64,000 nucleotides of DNA from Antricoccus suffuscus (GTDB lineage Bacteria; Actinomycetota; Actinomycetes; Mycobacteriales; Antricoccaceae). Below, in pieces: positions 26,462 through 34,572 of this stretch. The translations under genes were made by a program, and so were the position numbers. How positions within the stretch are numbered: the stretch's first letter is position 1; each line of letters starts with the position of its first letter. Location of the stretch: contig NZ_PVUE01000009.1 in the NCBI RefSeq assembly GCF_003003235.1, positions 62,001-126,000 on the forward strand, read 5' to 3'. Under the pieces are notes generated by a model that was not told the origin of the DNA, ran no database searches, and was given only the letters and a program-made list of their open reading frames with translations.

Positions 26462-27250
26462 ATGACCAGTAGCGAGTCCCTGCCTCCCATCCTCTATCTG
26501 TCTCACGGTGCGCCGCCCCTCGCCGATGACGAGGTTTGGACCAAGCAGCTTGCCGGTTGGAGTGCCGACATCGCCCGTCCAAGCGCGATCCTGATCGTTT
26601 CGGCGCACTGGGAGTCCGCGCCGCTGACCGTCGGCGCCACCGAGACGGTGCCCCTGACCTATGACTTCTGGGGCTTTCCTCAGCATTATTACGACGTGAA
26701 GTACCCCGCTCCCGGCGCGCCGGCACTCGCCTCCCAGGTGTCGAAGTTGTTGAGCCGACCGGGTAACCCCGTGCACCAGGATCCCGCGCGAGGCCTCGAC
26801 CACGGCGCGTATGTGCCGCTCGTCGAGATGTTCCCGAACGCCGATGTGCCTGTCCTTCAGATCTCCATGCCGTCTCTCGACCCACAGGAGCTATTCGAGG
26901 TCGGCCGCAAGCTCGCGCCGCTACGCGATGAGGGCGTATTGATCATCGGGTCGGGCTTTACGACGCACAATTTGCAGCGCGCACGGTTCGGCGACACCAC
27001 CGGTTGGGCCGAGGGCTGGACCAAGGAATTCGACCACTGGGCGGACGAGGTGGTGGAGCGGATGGACGTCGACTCTGCGCTCAACTTCCTGGATGTCGCG
27101 CCGGCCGCGCAACTCGCGCACCCTCGGACCGAGCATTTCGCGCCGCTATTCGTGAGCCTCGGCGCCGCCTCCGAGCTGAAGCTCGGCGCGCACAGCACCA
27201 TCGAGGGCTACTGGTACGGCCTGTCCAAGCGTTCGTTCCAGTTCGGCTAG
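26462..27250 (+). CDS. LigB-type class III extradiol dioxygenase (DODA-like)
   Basis: 262 residues from the ATG at 26462. The family features are LYLSHGAPPLADDE with the first metal-ligand His, ILIVSAHWES with the second His, then GLDHGAYVPLVEMFPNADVPVLQISM (His) and GSGFTTHNLQRA (His), followed by FAPLFVSLGAAS. This is the DOPA 4,5-dioxygenase-like (YgiD) group, one-domain, using Zn or Fe to cleave aromatic rings. AAAGGAG is 15 nt upstream; a TTG at 26426 is a less likely start. The 225 bp before it contain no gene. Convergent with a TetR gene. Confidence 0.9.
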   Translation: MTSSESLPPILYLSHGAPPLADDEVWTKQLAGWSADIARPSAILIVSAHWESAPLTVGATETVPLTYDFWGFPQHYYDVKYPAPGAPALASQVSKLLSRPGNPVHQDPARGLDHGAYVPLVEMFPNADVPVLQISMPSLDPQELFEVGRKLAPLRDEGVLIIGSGFTTHNLQRARFGDTTGWAEGWTKEFDHWADEVVERMDVDSALNFLDVAPAAQLAHPRTEHFAPLFVSLGAASELKLGAHSTIEGYWYGLSKRSFQFG

Positions 27251-27258
27251 CCGCCGTG

Positions 27259-27849
27259 CTACGAGACGCTTGGCGACGTAGTCGGCACGCCGCTCAGGTT
27301 ACGTAGCTCGCGAAGCACGTCCGCCGTGATGTCGGCGAGAGACCGTTTCTCGCCCTCGACGAGCCACTGGGTGAACGCTATTCCGAACACTGTCGCGCCC
27401 GATTCGGCCGCAAGCGTCGCCGCGGGATCGGTGATGGCGCGTGCGCGCAAGGCGTCGGCGATCGTCGTGGCGATTCCCGACATCTTGTGCCGTTCGCGTT
27501 CCTGGAGCGCGGGGTTCTGCTCGATCACGGACTGCCGTATGCGCGAGCGAGTACGGCGCTCGTCCGGAAACAATGTTGCCGCCGACCGAAGGGCTGCGGC
27601 GACGATGTCGAGCGGGGCCGCGTCCGGTGGCGCTTCGGCGACTCCATCGAGGAACGCCTGGGCGAACAGGTCCTGTCCGTAGAACAGCGCTTCGCGTTTG
27701 TCGCTGAAATGGCGGAAGAACGTGCGCTCGGTGAGGCCGACAGACCGCGCGATCTGTGCGGCCGTCGTCTGTTCGAAACCCTGCGCGGCGAATAGCTCGA
27801 GCGCCGCCGTCTGCAGGCGCTCTGGAGTGCCCGGTTCCCATCTCGCCAT
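27259..27849 (-). CDS. TetR-family transcriptional regulator
   Basis: 196 residues from the ATG at 27849 (MARWEPGTPERLQ). HTH: RLQTAALELFAAQGFEQTTAAQIARSVGLTERTFFRHFSDKREALFYGQ (residues about 11-60). The remaining ligand-binding domain has LRSAATLFPDERRTRSRIRQSVIEQNPALQERE. The ORF start at 27930 is an overextension that crosses the operator palindrome. Divergent from the NAD-dependent epimerase-like gene at 27970, with a 38-bp palindrome between them. Confidence 0.9.
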   Translation of the reverse strand: MARWEPGTPERLQTAALELFAAQGFEQTTAAQIARSVGLTERTFFRHFSDKREALFYGQDLFAQAFLDGVAEAPPDAAPLDIVAAALRSAATLFPDERRTRSRIRQSVIEQNPALQERERHKMSGIATTIADALRARAITDPAATLAAESGATVFGIAFTQWLVEGEKRSLADITADVLRELRNLSGVPTTSPSVS

Positions 27850-27893
27850 ATTCACGATTCTAGGTGATGACAGTGACTGCCGTGGCGGTGTAC

Positions 27894-27931
27894 CGTGATG
27901 TCTGTGACTGACGTCAGTCTCAGACATCACG
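27894..27931. promoter_or_regulatory. 38-bp palindromic operator between TetR and epimerase-like gene
   Basis: CGTGATGTCTG (27894-27904) mirrors CAGACATCACG (27921-27931), and GACTGAC (27906-27912) mirrors GTCAGTC (27913-27919). The only non-paired positions are one T on each side (27905 and 27920). The symmetry axis is at 27912/27913. It lies 45 bp from the TetR start and 38 bp from the epimerase-like gene start, ideal for repression in both directions. Confidence 0.72.
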
Positions 27932-27969
27932 ACTCGACCGACTGATGGTCGGTAAAGGAGATCACCCTC

Positions 27970-28881
27970 ATGCTTGTTTTTGTTACCGGAGCCTCCGGAT
28001 GGATCGGCGCCGCCGCCGTCGATGAACTACTCGCCGCGGGACATCAGGTCGCCGGCCTCGCCAGGTCCGATGCGTCCGCCGCGGCGCTCGAGGCGAAAGG
28101 CGTCACCGTACGTCGAGGTGACCTCGACGACCTTGACAGCATCCGCGCCGGCGCCGAGGGCGCCGACGCCGTACTTCATCTCGCCAACAAACACGACTTT
28201 TCCAACCCGGCCATCTCGAACGCCGCCGAACGCGCGGCCGTCCAGACCATCGGCGATGCGCTGGTGGGCACAGATCGTCCGTTTCTGCTCGCCTCGGGCG
28301 TGGCCGGACTCAACCAGAGCGGGCCGGCGACCGAGAGTGACCTCTCGCCGTACCACGGTCCAGAGTCACCGCGCGGCGGCAGCGAAAATCTCGCCCTCGA
28401 ATACGCCGATCGCGGCGTACGCACCGTGAGTCTGCGGTTTGCGCCAACCGTGCATGGCATGGGTGACCACGGGTTCATCGCCGCCATAGCCGCGGTCGCC
28501 CGCGAGCGGGGTGTCTCGGCATATCCCGGTGAGGGGACCAACCGATGGCCGGCCGTACATCGGTCGGATGCGGCCCGACTCGTCTCGCTCGGACTCGAGA
28601 AGGCCCCCGCTGGCGCGATTCTGCATGTTGTGGCCGAGACCGGTGTCCGAACTCGCGATATTGCCGAGGCGATAGGTCGTGTGTGCGACCTGCCGGTCCG
28701 ATCGATCCCGCTCGATAGCGCACAGGATCACTTCGGGTGGATCGGAGGATTCTTCTCGATGGACGCGCCCGCGACTAGCCTTGCGACCCAGCAGCTTCTT
28801 GGCTGGACACCGACCGGACCGACCCTCATCGAGGACATCGACGCCGGCGCGTACTCGGTGCCGACGTCCGCCCGCGTTTAG
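27970..28881 (+). CDS. NAD-dependent epimerase/dehydratase (extended SDR)
   Basis: 303 residues. GxxGxxG motif TGASGWIGAAAVDELLAAGHQVAGLARSD at the start, GDLDDLDS as the acidic cofactor loop, then LASGVAGL. The catalytic Tyr/Lys pair is not canonical: the segment after SPYHGPES runs PRGGSENLALEYADRGVRTVSLRFAP, where YxxxK is absent. It belongs to the atypical SDR group found under TetR control. A strong AAAGGAGAT precedes the ATG at 27970. Probably a regulated NAD(P)H-dependent reductase; function uncertain. Confidence 0.87.
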   Translation: MLVFVTGASGWIGAAAVDELLAAGHQVAGLARSDASAAALEAKGVTVRRGDLDDLDSIRAGAEGADAVLHLANKHDFSNPAISNAAERAAVQTIGDALVGTDRPFLLASGVAGLNQSGPATESDLSPYHGPESPRGGSENLALEYADRGVRTVSLRFAPTVHGMGDHGFIAAIAAVARERGVSAYPGEGTNRWPAVHRSDAARLVSLGLEKAPAGAILHVVAETGVRTRDIAEAIGRVCDLPVRSIPLDSAQDHFGWIGGFFSMDAPATSLATQQLLGWTPTGPTLIEDIDAGAYSVPTSARV

Positions 28882-29014
28882 ACGGGCTTGGCAGCCTATT
28901 GACCATCTTGGTGGCGTCGGATTGGATCGGCTCATAAGGGCTCGGGGATTACCTCACCCACTCGGGGCGGGCGCTACTGGACCGGGCTAGGCGACAGCAT
29001 CGCTTGGAGGGGTC

Positions 29015-30835
29015 ATGACCCAGACTGCAGAGCACACCGAATCCGGTACGACGGCCAGCGACCAAGTGTCCGCGTGGCTGCGAAAGTTCGAGGACAGGTT
29101 GAGCGCCGGTGACGCGGCCGGGGCCTCGGCGCTGTTTCTCTCCGAGAGCTATTGGCGGGACCTTGTGTCATTCACCTGGAACATCAAAACCATGGAAGGC
29201 CCCGCCGAGATCAAGGACATGCTTGACGCGCAGCTCGCGCACATCACGCCGAGTAACTTCGGCCAGCGCGAACCGGCGACCGAGGCCGACGGCGTAGTCG
29301 AAGGCTGGATCACCTTCGATACCGCCGTTGGCCGGGGGAGCGGCCATGTTCGGCTACAGGACGGCGCTTGTTTCACCTTGTTGACCACCCTCGACGAGCT
29401 CAAGGGATTCGAGGAGCCCGCATTTGACCGGCGGATCAAAGGCGCAGAGCACGGCGCGGACAAGCAACGTACGACGTGGCTGGAGAAACGTGAGCAAGAG
29501 GCTGCGCAACTTGGCCACAGCGTGCAGCCGTACTGCGTCATCGTCGGTGGTGGGCAAGGCGGGATCGGGCTCGGCGCGCGGATGCGGCAGCTCGGCGTAC
29601 CGACCATCATCGTCGAGCGCAACGCGCGTGCCGGAGACTCCTGGCGCCGGCGCTACAAGTCGCTGTCTCTGCATGACCCGGTCTGGTACGACCACCTTCC
29701 CTACCTCAAGTTTCCCGAGAACTGGCCGATCTTCTCGCCGAAAGACAAGATCGGTGACTGGCTGGAGATGTACACGAAGGTTATGGAGCTCAACTACTGG
29801 GGCGGCACCACCTGCACAGATGCCCGGTACGACGAGGCTGCCGGCGAGTGGGTCGTCAACGTCGTACGCGAGGGCAAGACCATCACATTGCGGCCTAAGC
29901 AGCTGGTGCTTGCGCTCGGTGTCTCTGGGAAGCCCAACATCCCCAAATTCCCAGGCATGGATGAGTTTAAAGGCGATCAGCACCATTCGTCGCAGCATCC
30001 AGGACCGGACGGTTACGAGGGCAAGAAGGCCGTGGTCATCGGCTCCAACAACTCGGCGCACGACGTATGTGCGGCATTGTGGGAACACGATGCCGACGTC
30101 ACCATGGTCCAGCGGTCCTCGACGCATATCGTGCGTTCGGACTCGCTAATGGACCTCGCGCTCGGTGACCTCTACTCCGAACGGGCCGTTGCCGCGGGCG
30201 TCGATACACACAAGGCGGACACGATCTTCGCCTCGCTGCCGTACCGGATCATGCATCAGTCGCAGATCCCGGTGTACGACGCGATCCGCGAACGCGACCG
30301 TGACTACTACGACCGACTTGAGAAGGCCGGGTTCATGCTCGACTTCGGTGAAGACGGATCGGGGCTGTTCATGAAGTACCTGCGGCGCGGTTCGGGCTAC
30401 TACATCGACGTCGGCGCCGGGGAGCTCGTCGCGAACGGTGATATCAAGCTCGTCAGCAACGTCGCGGTTGACCGGCTGACCGAGCATTCCGTCGTACTGT
30501 CCGACGGTCGCGAGCTTCCGGCGGACCTTGTCGTCTACGCGACCGGCTATCAGTCAATGAACGGGCTCGCCGCGGAGCTTATCTCGCAGGAGGTCGCCGA
30601 CAAGGTCGGCAAGGTTTGGGGCCTCGGCTCGGACACGATCAAGGACCCGGGTCCGTGGGAGGGCGAGCAGCGCAATATGTGGAAGCCGACTCAGCAAGAG
30701 GCGCTGTGGTTTCATGGCGGCAACCTCCATCAGTCGCGCTACTACTCGCTTTACCTTGCGCTACAGCTCAAGGCGCGGCTCGAAGGGATTCCGACGCCGG
30801 TCTACGGTCTGCAAGAGGTGCATCACCTCTCCTGA
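29015..30835 (+). CDS. Flavin-containing monooxygenase with N-terminal SnoaL-like domain
   Basis: 606 residues. An N-terminal 150-residue domain looks SnoaL/NTF2-like: WLRKFEDRLSAGDAAGASALFLSESYWRDLVSFTWNIKTMEGPAEI. Then follows a two-Rossmann FMO core: VIVGGGQGGIGLGARMRQLG (about 175), the FxGxxxH fingerprint FKGDQHHSSQHP (about 316), VVIGSNNSAHDVCAAL (about 339) and the closing ATGYQS. FMO/Baeyer-Villiger type enzymes insert oxygen using NADPH and FAD. GGAGGGG precedes the ATG. It may work with the neighbouring lactonase-like and LLM enzymes on ketones (inference). Confidence 0.9.
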   Translation: MTQTAEHTESGTTASDQVSAWLRKFEDRLSAGDAAGASALFLSESYWRDLVSFTWNIKTMEGPAEIKDMLDAQLAHITPSNFGQREPATEADGVVEGWITFDTAVGRGSGHVRLQDGACFTLLTTLDELKGFEEPAFDRRIKGAEHGADKQRTTWLEKREQEAAQLGHSVQPYCVIVGGGQGGIGLGARMRQLGVPTIIVERNARAGDSWRRRYKSLSLHDPVWYDHLPYLKFPENWPIFSPKDKIGDWLEMYTKVMELNYWGGTTCTDARYDEAAGEWVVNVVREGKTITLRPKQLVLALGVSGKPNIPKFPGMDEFKGDQHHSSQHPGPDGYEGKKAVVIGSNNSAHDVCAALWEHDADVTMVQRSSTHIVRSDSLMDLALGDLYSERAVAAGVDTHKADTIFASLPYRIMHQSQIPVYDAIRERDRDYYDRLEKAGFMLDFGEDGSGLFMKYLRRGSGYYIDVGAGELVANGDIKLVSNVAVDRLTEHSVVLSDGRELPADLVVYATGYQSMNGLAAELISQEVADKVGKVWGLGSDTIKDPGPWEGEQRNMWKPTQQEALWFHGGNLHQSRYYSLYLALQLKARLEGIPTPVYGLQEVHHLS

Positions 30836-30852
30836 TCGGTCACCCATGCAAA

Positions 30853-30907
30853 GACGGCCGGTGCATGCGGCCCACCACAGCCCGCACGCACCGACCGTTC
30901 GGCCGTC
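30853..30907. terminator. Hairpin between FMO gene and convergent ammonium transporter
   Basis: GACGGCC (30853-30859) and GGCCGTC (30901-30907) form the outer arm; the inner arm pairs CGGTGCATGCGG (30859-30870) with CCGCACGCACCG (30882-30893) with one mismatch. A 7-nt bulge follows on the 3' side. It lies in the 79-bp gap between two convergent stop codons. Confidence 0.55.
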
Positions 30908-30914
30908 CAGAGGA

Positions 30915-32216
30915 CTAGACGGACGCCGACTCTTTGACCTGCGCTGGTTTGTGAGTCAACGAGTGGTGACTGTCGAACCGGCCGCCGGTGTTGACGCCGG
31001 TGAAGACGTACGCCGTCTCGGCGTGCTCGGACAGGTCCACTCCGCGCTCCTCGTCCTCGACCGATACCCGGAATCCGATGGTCTTGTGGATCGCGTAGCC
31101 GATGATGAAGGTCAGTACGCCGCTGAAGACGATCGAGAAGACACACGCCACGAACTGGCTCCACAACTGCGCGAACCCGCCGCCGTAGAAGAGGCCGCCA
31201 CCGGCGCCTTTCTCTTGCAGGGCGAAGAAGCCGATTGCCAGGGTGCCGATCACACCCGAGACGAGGTGTACGCCGACGACGTCGAGTGAGTCGTCGTACC
31301 CAAGCTTGAACTTCCAGCCAATAGCGATGCAGGAACCAATTCCGGACAGAATGCCGATCGCGATGGCCCCGAGCGGGCTAACGTTCGCGCAGGCAGGAGT
31401 AATGGCGACCAGGCCGGCCACGACCCCGGAGGCCGCACCGAGGGAGGTCGGTCGTCCGTCACGGATGCGCTCGACGATGATCCAGGCGAGCATCGCGGCA
31501 GCGGGGGCGACCATCGTGTTGATCCAGATCAGGCCACCCTGCTCCGCGCTGCTGGCAGCACCGCCGTTGAAGCCGAACCATCCGAACCACAGCAACGCCG
31601 CGCCGAGCATCGCATAGGGCACGTTGTGCGGGCGATGGTTCGGATCGGTGCCGAATCCGCGGCGTTTGCCGATGATGAGTGCGAGGATCAAGCCCGCAAT
31701 TCCGGCGTTGATATGTACGACGGTGCCTCCGGCAAAGTCGATCGCGGTCCCGACCGCCTTGCCGATCGCGCCATCGGGTCCGAGCAGGCCGCCGCCCCAG
31801 ACCATGAAGGCCAACGGGCAGTAGACGACCGTGACCCAGATCGGCACGAAGACGCACCACGCGGAGAATTTCGCGCGGTCCGCGATGGCCCCGCTGATCA
31901 GCGCCACCGTGATGATCGCGAACGTCGCGCCGTAACCAGCAGTGATCAGGCTATCTGTGCCGATGATGTTGCTCATCCCGAACGAGTTGCCAGGGTTGCC
32001 GAACAGCTGCACCACACCGTCGCCGGTGCTCATTGAGTAGCCCCAGAGAACCCAAACGACGCCCACGATGCCGATCGCCACGAAACTCATCATCATCATG
32101 TTGAGGGTGGATTTCGCTCGGGTCATTCCGCCGTAGAAGAATGCCACCCCTGGCGTCATGAGCAGCACGAACGCCGACGCCACCATTACCCATATGTGAC
32201 CTGCGGTCAGCTCCAT
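30915..32216 (-). CDS. amt: Ammonium transporter
   Basis: 433 residues from the ATG at 32216, with GGAGG 7 nt upstream. Eleven membrane helices of the Amt/Rh fold. Visible features: VMVASAFVLLMTPGVAFFYGGMTRAKSTLNMMMMSF, the aromatic gate region, and the twin pore His, in GTVVHINAGIAGL and DVVGVHLVSGVIG. The hydrophilic C-terminus (about 45 residues, GFRVSVEDEERGVDLSEHAETAY) is the conserved regulatory tail that interacts with PII proteins. No glnK or glnD follows in this window. The ORF start at 32237 is an upstream overextension. Confidence 0.95.
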   Translation of the reverse strand: MELTAGHIWVMVASAFVLLMTPGVAFFYGGMTRAKSTLNMMMMSFVAIGIVGVVWVLWGYSMSTGDGVVQLFGNPGNSFGMSNIIGTDSLITAGYGATFAIITVALISGAIADRAKFSAWCVFVPIWVTVVYCPLAFMVWGGGLLGPDGAIGKAVGTAIDFAGGTVVHINAGIAGLILALIIGKRRGFGTDPNHRPHNVPYAMLGAALLWFGWFGFNGGAASSAEQGGLIWINTMVAPAAAMLAWIIVERIRDGRPTSLGAASGVVAGLVAITPACANVSPLGAIAIGILSGIGSCIAIGWKFKLGYDDSLDVVGVHLVSGVIGTLAIGFFALQEKGAGGGLFYGGGFAQLWSQFVACVFSIVFSGVLTFIIGYAIHKTIGFRVSVEDEERGVDLSEHAETAYVFTGVNTGGRFDSHHSLTHKPAQVKESASV

Positions 32217-32589
32217 CTGCGGTCCTCCTCGATTCATACGCCTATGCGTGATTCGAAGAGGAGTCTGTATTTCGGACGTTTCCGGAAGCGGCCATTGCTG
32301 TTACGGGCAAGTAAAACGCCTCGGATGTGATCCGCTGCTCACCCGCGATCCGTCACGAATGTCCGCTGATCCGTCACCAATGTCCGCTCGTCCGTCACGA
32401 ATGTCTGCTCGTCCGTCACGAATGTCCGCTCGTCCGTCACGAATGTCCGCTCGTCCGTCACGAATGTCTGCTCGTCCGTCACAGCTTCCGAATTCTCTTG
32501 GCATGAAGTGGGCTTTAAGCCGTACCGTCATTAATCGGTTCCCGGCGGCACCCGTCGCGCCCAGAACACTTAAGGATCGGACCAGTCAG
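32217..32589. other. 373-bp intergenic region with 21-bp repeat array
   Basis: Between divergent amt and the ABC exporter there is no convincing gene. It holds amt promoter DNA, the tandem-repeat array 32347-32482, and about 110 bp of ABC exporter leader. The ORF reading through the repeats gives only an artificial repeating heptad. Confidence 0.7.
32347..32482. repeat. Six and a half tandem 21-bp units upstream of ABC exporter
   Basis: Units start at 32347, 32368, 32389, 32410, 32431 and 32452, with a partial seventh at 32473. Consensus: (GA or CG)TCCGTCACGAATGTCCGCT. Copies differ only at a few positions. The first unit is preceded by TCACCCGC, shared with the array at 34454. Non-coding as far as can be seen; it may be a set of protein-binding sites or a slippage-amplified element. 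Confidence 0.9.
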
Positions 32590-34467
32590 ATGAGTATGGA
32601 AACCACCGCGTGGATGTCGCTGCATTCAGCGATGACCGCGGACAGTTCCAAGCGCACGATTTCCAGGGGAATTCTGCGACGAATCGTGGAGTTCTCCCGC
32701 CCGCTTCGCAAGCGCTTGCTGGGCTTCGTGCTCTTGAGCATTGTGATGGCTGTACTGACCGTCGCAACCCCGATCTTGGCCGGCAAAGTGATTGACGCGA
32801 TTGCTGGGCGCGAGAAGGTCGGCGTCGTCATCGGCCTCGCCGTGCTCATCGCCGTCATCGCGTTAGTCGAGGCCGCGACCGGAATCGTGACCCGCTGGCT
32901 GTCCTCGACAATCGGGGAGGGGCTCATCTTCCGGCTGCGTACGGCGGTGTTCGACCATGTGCAGCGGATGCCGATCGCATTCTTCACTCGCACTCGCACT
33001 GGGGCGTTGGTCAGCCGGCTCAACAACGACGTCATCGGCGCCCAGCGCGCCTTCAGCAGCACATTGTCCGGCGTCGTCAGCAACTTCGTCACCCTGGTCC
33101 TCGCGTTGATTGTCATGCTCGCCACGTCCTGGCTGGTCACGGTCATCGCGATCGTGCTGCTGCCGATCTTCGTCGTACCGGCCAAACGAATCGGCGCGAA
33201 ACTAGCCAGCCTGCAACGCGAAGCGGCCGACTACAACGCGTCGATGGGCACCCAGATGACTGAGCGCTTCTCGGCCTCCGGAGCAACCCTCGTCAAGTTG
33301 TACGGCGAACCCAGTCAGGAATCGACGTGGTTCGCGCAGCGGGCCGACCGGGTGCGCGATGTCGGCGTACGGTCGGCGATGCTGCAGTCGGTCTTCATGA
33401 CGGCGCTGACGTTGGTATCTGCCTTGGCGCTCGCGTTGGTGTACGGACTGGGCGGCTACCTCGCGCTGACCGGCGGCCTTGCGCCAGGCGCCGTCGTCAC
33501 ACTCGCGCTTCTACTCACGCGCCTCTACGCGCCGCTCACGGCACTCGCCAACGCCCGGGTCGACGTTATGGGCGCGCTCGTCAGCTTTGAGCGGGTCTTC
33601 GAAGTACTCGACCTTGAACCTCTGATCAAGGACAAGCCGGATGCCCGCGAGATGCCCGGCGGTCCAGTGTCAGTCCAGGTGAACGACGTGCACTTTGCCT
33701 ATCCCGCAGCGGATCGAGTATCGCTCGCGTCGCTGGAGGAGGTGGCGACCCTCGATCATCGCGGCGGTGTCGAGGTTTTGCACGGCATTTCGTTCGAGGC
33801 GCTTCCCGGGCAGGTGATCGCGCTGGTCGGTACGTCGGGTGCCGGCAAGTCGACTATCGCGCAACTGCTGCCGCGGCTGTACGACGTTGACGACGGCTCG
33901 ATCAAGCTGTCGGGGATCGACGTACGAGACCTTAAGTCCGAATCGATACGTCGTACCGTCGGCATGGTCACCCAGGATGGACACCTCTTCCACGACACCG
34001 TCCGCGCCAACTTGCTGATCGCACAGCCCAAGGCGACCGACGACATGCTGTGGGAGTCGCTGCGCCGAGCTCGCCTCGACCGGGTCATCGAGGAACTGCC
34101 CGACGGGCTGGCCACGGTGGTCGGCGACCGCGGCTATCGCCTCTCCGGCGGCGAGCGTCAGCGCCTGACAATCGCTCGGCTGCTGCTCGCCCAGCAGCGA
34201 GTGGTGATTCTCGACGAGGCGACGGCGCACCTGGACAGTACGTCGGAGGCCGCCGTGCAGGCCGCGTTGGACGACGTACTGGCCGACCGCACGGCGATCG
34301 TGATCGCGCACCGGCTATCTACAATTCGGGCCGCCGACCAGATCCTTGTCGTCGAGGACGGCCGGATCGCAGAACGTGGCACGCACGAGGAACTCATCGG
34401 TGCCGAGGGCCGGTACGCCGAGCTCTACCGCACTCAGTTCGCCACCACCTCGCGATCCGTCACATAA
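32590..34467 (+). CDS. ABC exporter (transmembrane and ATPase domains fused)
   Basis: 625 residues from the ATG at 32590. An N-terminal six-helix exporter domain (about residues 35-345) is followed by a nucleotide-binding domain: Walker A GTSGAGKST (about 418-426), Q-loop VTQDGH, signature LSGGERQRL (about 520), Walker B VVILDEATAHLD, and H-loop VIAHRLST. Homodimeric or heterodimeric exporter for lipids, peptides or drugs; substrate unknown. Its start is not the ORF start at 32248, because the upstream part would be translated from a tandem-repeat array. The stop codon lies inside a second, related repeat array. Confidence 0.92.
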   Translation: MSMETTAWMSLHSAMTADSSKRTISRGILRRIVEFSRPLRKRLLGFVLLSIVMAVLTVATPILAGKVIDAIAGREKVGVVIGLAVLIAVIALVEAATGIVTRWLSSTIGEGLIFRLRTAVFDHVQRMPIAFFTRTRTGALVSRLNNDVIGAQRAFSSTLSGVVSNFVTLVLALIVMLATSWLVTVIAIVLLPIFVVPAKRIGAKLASLQREAADYNASMGTQMTERFSASGATLVKLYGEPSQESTWFAQRADRVRDVGVRSAMLQSVFMTALTLVSALALALVYGLGGYLALTGGLAPGAVVTLALLLTRLYAPLTALANARVDVMGALVSFERVFEVLDLEPLIKDKPDAREMPGGPVSVQVNDVHFAYPAADRVSLASLEEVATLDHRGGVEVLHGISFEALPGQVIALVGTSGAGKSTIAQLLPRLYDVDDGSIKLSGIDVRDLKSESIRRTVGMVTQDGHLFHDTVRANLLIAQPKATDDMLWESLRRARLDRVIEELPDGLATVVGDRGYRLSGGERQRLTIARLLLAQQRVVILDEATAHLDSTSEAAVQAALDDVLADRTAIVIAHRLSTIRAADQILVVEDGRIAERGTHEELIGAEGRYAELYRTQFATTSRSVT

Positions 34468-34541
34468 TCACCCGCGATCCGTCACAAAGTCCGCCGCGGT
34501 CCGTCACAAAGTCCGCGGCGATCCGTCACAAAGTCCCCGAG
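34454..34541. repeat. Four tandem 22-bp units over the ABC exporter stop codon
   Basis: Units start at 34454, 34476, 34498 and 34520. Core: GATCCGTCACAAAGTCCGC. The first unit contains the gene's TAA (34465-34467). This array and the upstream one (32347) share the 18-bp TCACCCGCGATCCGTCAC, in the same orientation, so direct repeats bracket the gene. Confidence 0.88.
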
Positions 34542-34572
34542 GTCGGCCTGGGATGCCGTCCGAGAGGCGGCG

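Noticed and set aside
32347-32482. CRISPR array
   Set aside because: The repeats are strictly tandem, with no unique spacers and no cas genes.
32248-32589. N-terminal extension of the ABC exporter through the repeat array
   Set aside because: It would encode an artificial repeating heptad. The ATG at 32590 leads directly into normal exporter sequence.
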